Shown here piece after piece: positions 59,281 to 64,000 of a DNA stretch of 64,000 nucleotides. Within the stretch, counting starts at the first letter, position 1. Each line of letters begins with the position of its first letter. Under the pieces are notes generated by a model. The model did not search any database and was not told the origin of the DNA. It saw only the letters and a program-made list of their open reading frames with translations. Source of the stretch: Fasciolopsis buskii (Eukaryota > Platyhelminthes > Trematoda > Plagiorchiida > Fasciolidae); the NCBI GenBank assembly GCA_008360955.1, contig LUCM01005725.1, forward strand, positions 206,193 to 270,192. Direction: 5' to 3'. A program made the position numbers and the translations under genes.

Positions 59281-59460
59281 ACCATCGGTTGTTTCTGGCA
59301 AGTACGAGCTTCAGACCTTCCAATCGCCGGCACACCAACTGTTGTTGGCCTGTTCGAAACAGTGAGAATCCAAATCGATAACTTCGATGGTAGCTACAGA
59401 ATCGCCGGTCGCCTTGGAGCACTCCCCTTAAGTCCAACCGCGCGTTATTGTGCAATTGGC
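59281..59460 (-). pseudogene. inverted endonuclease segment inside the retrotransposon
   Basis: Read on the minus strand, YRFGFSLFRTGQQQLVCRRL and EGLKLVLARNN match the stretch 'R-F-G-x-D-x-H-R-T-x-N-G-x-R-L-L-x-L-C-x-x-x-x-L-x-L-A-x-T-N' that should follow the endonuclease fragment on the plus strand. The segment is thus flipped relative to both neighbours. Confidence 0.6.
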
Positions 59461-59514
59461 TGTCTGTATTCTTTGGCGGGTGCTCAAACCGCATGTTTCA
59501 ATGTTGGATAATTT

Positions 59515-60010
59515 GCGACCATTTATCCGACCCGACTCGCCTGTCAATCTTACGAAGTGCACCGGCTAAAAAGCTAGGAATACATCCATCTCAAAACACC
59601 AATGTGCATCTGTCGCTCATCAGAAATACCTCAGTGAGTTTTGCTCTGACCCACCGCATTATGATACCCTGGATTTCTACTGAGTCTCTGCTTCTTCCTG
59701 AAGCATGCCAGACCATCTCGGCTGGTAAGCGAGTATAATGAGGCACGGCTCGTAACAAGACAAGAAACCAACGGAAGCCTGCTAAGGAACTGCAAGACCA
59801 ATGGTTTTGACGAGCTTTGGAGATAGAATATGCTGTTGCTATGACAAATTCCCGCAAAATGTTTTACCTCACCCAAGATACCGGTAAGAGAGCATTAGGT
59901 ATCAGTGAAGTGACCTGCAAAGCTGAGGATTCGCCTATACAGAACTTGCAGTACTGTCTTGTACGCATTTAGTTGGCCTTCAACGTCAGCGCCAGTTATT
60001 TCGTCAAGCG
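59515..60010 (+). pseudogene. linker region between endonuclease and reverse transcriptase
   Basis: Successive plus-strand frames carry DHLSDPTRLSILRSAPAKKL, NVHLSLIRNTSVSFA, WISTESLLLPEACQTISAGK, and NSRKMFYLTQDTGKRALGIS followed by EVTCKAEDSPIQNLQ. All match the inter-domain linker of this family. Several stops and frame changes. Confidence 0.7.
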
Positions 60011-60146
60011 TCCAATAACCTACTACAACAGATTCGTCTGCTGAGCCGGAGATCCTCAGAAAAGTCCGATTCATAGGGCATCATAAGACGCCCTGGTAGG
60101 ATGACCTTTCCGCAACTCTGTTTATGGTTGGAGTGGAACCAATCAG

Positions 60147-60740
60147 AGAACTTCAAGTTTTGTTCTCGAAGAAATGGCACTCCGAGAAAATCCCGTCCCC
60201 ATGGGGCAGCTGATCGTGGTTTCTGTCATCGGAAAGGGCTTGAGCAAGGATTGCGTTAACTATAAGTTTATTAACCTAATCCCGACAGCATCAAAACTGT
60301 TTTCATCCGTCATTCGACCCAGGTTGTGCAGAATGCGTGAAAGGCAAACTCGTAAGGAACAAACCGGTATTCCAGGTGGTCGTGGATGAATTGATCAAAT
60401 GTTCACATTCAGACAGGCCTTGGAGCACCGGTTCGTTTTCCGAAGATCAGCAGTCATGGTGGCATTGTGTCACCGTTCATTGAGGAATGGAGCGCCAGAG
60501 AAGTGTGTCTGCCCTCAAAGGGTTGTGCCGTCATACTTCAGGTCCGGTTAAGGCTTATGACCAGCTTTCGCCATTCTTCGTCGTCCCCAGTGGAGTACGG
60601 CAAGGTTGTTCTATATTCCCATTTATTTTCAAGTTTGTCATAGACGATGCTCTGCAGAACGCCTTATCTGGTCTTGTAAACGGTGGACTTGAACTCCTCG
60701 AGGGAACAGAGTTTTGGCTTGCAGTATGCTGATAAAATCA
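60147..60740 (+). pseudogene. reverse-transcriptase fingers and palm, disrupted
   Basis: Fragments in order: VPMGQLIVVSVIGKGLSKDC, NYKFINLIPTASKLFSSVIR, TRKEQTGIPGGRG (stop), QMFTFRQALEHRFVFRR, then LCRHTSGPVKAYDQLSP, SGVRQGCSIFPFIFKFVIDD and ALQNALSGLVNGGLELL. A frameshift follows at about 60690-60715, and the active site is read as QYADKIIL (bases 60725-60736 encode YADK) where the family has YADD. Expected first catalytic aspartate block is not recognisable. Confidence 0.85.
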
Positions 60741-61320
60741 TCTTGCGGAGTGACAGTGCTCAGACAATTCAACGTGCGTTAGATCGCTTGGCGATTGACG
60801 CATCCAGGAACAGTATGTGCTTTGCATCTTCACCATGCAAGATACTCCTTCAAGGTGGTAAGAGCCCGTGTCTGTACGCCCTTTTTGTGGTGATCGGTTA
60901 GAGGTAATCAAGTAACTCGGGAGTCTGATCACACTCGAAGGAGGTATTGAGGAGAGGGTCACTTCAGAAATTGCGAAAGCCAGAGCAGCTTTCGCGAACC
61001 TGCAACACTTTCGGTGCGGCCATGACATCCGGCTTTCTCTCAAGGGAAGGGTGTACAATGCCACAGTTCATAGTGTTCTGCTTCACAGTTGCGAGACCTG
61101 GCATATTTGCCTTGAGGATGCCCGGCGACTATCCATTTTCGACCACCGATGTATCCGAAGCAATATTCATGTTTGGTGGGAATATCGGGTGAGCAATGAT
61201 CAGGTGCGTCATCGTGTGTTAGGCGCCTGTCTAACAGGTGCCCAGTGACTGAGGTAATCCCTCTACATCGCCTCCGATGAATTGGGTACATATTACGCAT
61301 GCTTGCCCATCGTCTATGCT
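60741..61320 (+). pseudogene. reverse-transcriptase thumb and downstream region
   Basis: SAQTIQRALDRLAIDASRNS and MCFASSPCKILLQ continue from the active site; after a frame change, 60943-61248 is open: TSEIAKARAAFANLQHFRCG, DIRLSLKGRVYNATVHSVLL, CETWHICLEDARRLSIFDHR and VSNDQVRHRVLGA. The segment ends within the family motif 'LHRLRxIGYILRMLAHRL' at about 61318, where the second copy begins. Confidence 0.85.
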
Positions 61321-61690
61321 CAGACAATTCAACGTGCGTTAAATCGCCTTTCGATTGAGGCACCCAAGTACGGTAGGTGCTTTGCATCTTCAACATGCAA
61401 TATATTTACTCAAGATTGAGAGAATCCTGTATCTGCACTCACTCGTTGCGGTGATCGGTTGGAATTAGTCAATAGTTCCAAGCACCTCGGGAATCTGATC
61501 ACACACTCGAAGGAGGTATTGAGGAGGAGGTCACATCATGAATTGCTGAAGCCAGATTAGCTTTTGTTAACCAACAACACTTTTGGTGCGGCCATGACAT
61601 CCGGCTTTCTCTCAAGGGAGTGGTGTACAGTGCCACAGTTCGTACTGTTCTGCCTTACAGTTAAGAAACCCGGCATATCCGTTCCTTCTT
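61321..61690 (+). mobile_element. second, partial head-to-tail copy of the retrotransposon thumb region
   Basis: From CAGACAATTCAACGTGCGTT the sequence repeats 60761 onward. Translated pieces AQTIQRALNRLSIEAPKYGR and CFASSTCNI match, and the DNA stretch GCCATGACATCCGGCTTTCT recurs exactly. The offset is 560 bp at the start and 572 bp near the end, because the second copy keeps a 12-bp piece missing in the first. Similarity stops at about 61690. Confidence 0.85.
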
Positions 61691-61699
61691 GCTCTAGAA

Positions 61700-62915
61700 G
61701 ATTCACAGGCGAATTGAACCGAAAGCAAAAAGCATAAAATTGACCATTCACAAAATAACATTACACAAATTTTCGGACTTTATCATTGCCTGAATCAGAC
61801 CCATTTTCGTTAGCGTTTGCGATAGAAATTGTTCACTTTGAACTGAATGGAGGGAAATTCCTCTATTTGTCTTACAGGTCGTAATAGTTCCCTGCTCATG
61901 ATATCGTCTTCTTATTTGTCTTAGTTCGCCCGGTTTTCTGCCTTACTAGACATCTTTTGGAGAAGTGCCTATAAGCAATCAGGAACTAATTGTTATAGCT
62001 TACAACAGAAGACCGGAAATCTTTGAAAGCAGACCGCTCGCTGTCAGCCGTTTTTTCTTTTTCTTTCGAAAACCCTTGACGCGAATAGTTGATGGACTTC
62101 AACCAATTTACTCTGAAAAAACTGCAGTTTGACGAAAATGTTTTATTTCATCTAAGCTAATCCAGACATACGTTACTGGGAAGTCAGTTCGGACCACACG
62201 GCCAGCTGTCACACAGAAATTATGCTTGGTTCACCCACATGTAATGAGTAAATTCTCAAACCGGCTATTCTCGTTAGGTGTTTGATTTGTACATCGCTAT
62301 GATTTAATGAACCATTACGACTGAAGAAGTGGCCGGTGCTTGCGGGTGAATAGTTGAACATACACACTTCCGGTCATTGGTGCAATCAGCATCACAGAGA
62401 GTTGGCAGATGTCCTAATTTTACCAAAATGCTTTTTTACTACCAAACAGGAGAATAATTTTGCCCGAATATTTATTTCCTGAGTGATTTGCAAATGGAAT
62501 CAGTTCGCCAACTTGTTCCATCTTATTTCTTATTTAATGTCACACTTCAGCTATGTTTTCCCTCCACTAGTATTAGTTTTTGTTATACCTTGTGAATCAA
62601 GCCCCTGATTTGAAATTCAGTCCTAACCCGAAAATATCCAATAGAAGGACTGAATTGTTGGATGAATTATGCACTTCTCTAATATTGTATTGTAATGGTT
62701 GTTCGTGTGAGACATATTTATGAATGCAATATAACACAATTCGATGGCTTTATGAAATATGTTAGGTCATTTGTGTTTGCCAACACGATTTGGAATGGCT
62801 GAAAAGGTTCTTGTGGTTACAAACACTATCCTTCAAAAATCCCATTGCGCGGAAGTAAACGGACGACAATGGTCCTCACATTAGCAAACAAGATGTTATT
62901 TTTAAAGGAATTCAG
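61700..62915. other. no gene recognised
   Basis: Downstream of the retrotransposon remnant; no SINE, ORF above chance or splice-supported exon seen. Confidence 0.45.
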
Positions 62916-62921
62916 TCCAAC

Positions 62922-63152
62922 ATGAAACGTATAAGCTCATTCGAGAGAGATAATTTCGAACAAAACATTTTTGCCTGCCTTTTGTCGTTTAGATCACGAA
63001 ATGTTTGGACTAGGAGACTGTTGATTTTGCTTAGCGACTTTGCCAACTGGTTTCTGGGACTTAGTGAATTTACTCCAAAAAACTTTCAGGTTAAAAACAT
63101 TACTTATTTACACACTGAACTATTCTGTGGCATGTTTGAAGATACTTTGTGA
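62922..63152 (+). CDS. hypothetical small protein with one hydrophobic segment
   Basis: ATG-to-TGA frame of 76 residues: charged N-terminus (MKRISSFERDNFEQN), basic then hydrophobic middle (WTRRLLILLSDFANWFLGL), and an exposed end with a glycosylation-type NIT and one cysteine (ELFCGMFEDTL). A TTTCAG|GTTAAA donor-like site after PKNFQ offers a spliced alternative. Purine bias is slight. It overlaps the better minus-strand candidate by 53 bp. Confidence 0.25.
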   Translation: MKRISSFERDNFEQNIFACLLSFRSRNVWTRRLLILLSDFANWFLGLSEFTPKNFQVKNITYLHTELFCGMFEDTL

Positions 63153-63303
63153 TCCCTTTGACAGCAAGACATAATTCGCTGTCTTCCATGGCGAAAATCA
63201 ATTTCCCCGGAAATACTAACTCCCCGGGACCTCTGGGGGTCTTAGTGTCTTCCGTATAATCTCCATTCCTGAGCAAGTCAAAGCGCTCCACACCAACCGA
63301 CAA
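63100..63303 (-). CDS. coding exon, unknown protein
   Basis: The strongest codon signal in the window: about 70% of codons from residue 12 on start with a purine, while positions 2 and 3 stay below half. The peptide is VERFDLLRNGDYTEDTKTPR, then GELVFPGKLIFAMEDSELCL and AVKGITKYLQTCHRIVQCVNK, ending TAA. An acceptor CTTTGACTTGCTCAG precedes NGDY, and a CAGTGT|GTAAAT donor-like site precedes the last three residues. Three cysteines lie in the C-terminal third. The stretch MEDSELCLAVKGI resembles the strand seen at 6170-6222, weakly. Family unknown; upstream exons were not found before the window end. Confidence 0.4.
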   Translation of the reverse strand: MSVGVERFDLLRNGDYTEDTKTPRGPGELVFPGKLIFAMEDSELCLAVKGITKYLQTCHRIVQCVNK

Positions 63304-63309
63304 TCCCTA

Positions 63310-64000
63310 ACCCTGTCAGACCAAACATTTTTTCTACCGACACAATTCAATCATCCTGGTTTGCGGATGTGGGGATTAGCAGAATAATCCAATGTGAAGA
63401 GGAAAAAGGATTTTGCTGCCGTCTCCTATGCATGAATTCCACAAGCTGGCACTTTTCAAATGTGAAATGAGCAAATCTTCGTTAAAGTGAAGGACAGTGG
63501 CAGAAACTAAGACTCTCGGAATAAAATTGTCTTATAAATCAGTGTTTGTTATCGGGAATTGCAACTACTTCCACGATTTACCATTAGAAAGTTACTAAAC
63601 TAACACCAAAACCATGGCGTTCGTTCTACACAACGCATGATCTAAACTATAATGCCAAGCTGCTTCCCAGCACACAGACATTTATTAAATTGAAACGTCG
63701 CTGATATCCTAGATGTGGTTCCCGAAACTAAGTAAAATTCCGAAAGTCACTCGTTTGATCTAGATTCGAAGATGAACAATCTCCATGCCTTCGAAACACT
63801 GATTCGGTTATTATTTGGCAAATACTAACGCACAAGAATTTTAAACAAAAATTATAAGAATAAATTTCAAAACACACGTTAGGTCTTCTGGCCACCGTCA
63901 TTCTGATGTCATGCAGCGAAAGTCCAAACTGAATGTTCCATTATGTATGGGTCATCTTGATTTACATGTTCCTGTGGGACAATGTACATCGGCCGCACGA
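63310..64000. other. no gene recognised
   Basis: A short minus-strand hydrophobic peptide near 63410-63450 (WIILLIPTSANQ) is too weak to call. Otherwise blank to the window end. Confidence 0.45.

Larger units (their letters stand above)
58906..61320 (+). mobile_element. degraded non-LTR (LINE-type) retrotransposon, endonuclease-reverse transcriptase
   Basis: Plus-strand fragments appear in the expected order: apurinic-type endonuclease (58906-59235), an inverted piece (about 59281-59460), linker (about 59515-60010), and reverse transcriptase with thumb (about 60147-61320). They match the flatworm family known for 'SGVRQGCxxxPFxFxFVIDD' and 'KARAAFANL'. Frameshifts and stops break every domain, and the catalytic motif reads YADK. 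Not capable of movement. Usual full length of such elements is 3-4 kb; the 5' end and tail are missing here. Confidence 0.9.

Noticed and set aside
1..64000. Prokaryotic operons, CRISPR array, prophage or LTR retroelement
   Set aside because: No long adjacent ORFs, ribosome-binding sites, spaced direct repeats or long terminal repeats were seen; all mobile DNA recognised is LINE or SINE type.

Overview
This looks like nuclear DNA of a parasitic flatworm, most likely a trematode. The best organism clue is a degraded non-LTR retrotransposon (about 58.9-61.7 kb) whose endonuclease and reverse-transcriptase fragments match, from memory, the family common in fluke and tapeworm genomes. Dispersed tRNA-derived SINEs, a tetranucleotide microsatellite, AT-rich sequence, no operons and no long ORFs also fit a eukaryotic, intron-rich genome. 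Genus and chromosome cannot be read from the sequence.

Most of the window is probably intron or intergenic DNA. The longest ATG-type ORFs are about 130 codons, and their number is roughly what chance gives in 64 kb of this composition, so ORF length alone supports no gene. I used other evidence: splice consensus on both sides, matching intron phase, excess purine at codon position 1, and credible protein composition. These give about 25 candidate exons or small genes, none with certain function. The best are on the minus strand (about 7.15-7.4, 11.3-12.15, 14.1-14.5, 38.2-38.7, 39.2-39.6, 63.1-63.3 kb) and two plus-strand models with very short introns (16.96-17.52 and 47.73-48.02 kb). Many would encode secreted or membrane-anchored, cysteine-containing proteins. 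Several share a strand-turn-strand pattern (hydrophobic residues, then N/D-G-x-I-x-F). That resembles the plexin-domain-containing or 'egg protein CP391S-like' ectodomains of trematodes, but this is only a hypothesis.

Layout. 0-15 kb: scattered candidate exons, mostly minus strand. 15-20.9 kb: one three-exon plus-strand model in otherwise blank DNA. 20.9-21.2 kb: SINE family A. 21-34 kb: mostly blank with a few weak candidates. 34-44 kb: a denser group of minus-strand candidates plus copies of SINE families A and B. 45.6-45.8 kb: microsatellite. 47.7 kb: two-exon small membrane-protein model. 52.5 kb: SINE B. 54.1 kb: a perfect 22-bp palindrome. 55.8-56.05 kb: two-exon candidate. 56.6-57.2 kb: two SINE A copies head to head. 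57.95-61.7 kb: the retrotransposon mosaic (inverted, duplicated and mutated pieces). 62.9-63.3 kb: candidates on both strands.

No rRNA, functional tRNA gene, CRISPR array, LTR element or bacterial-type operon was seen. The certain content is the repeats; the gene calls are leads to be tested with RNA-seq and profile searches.
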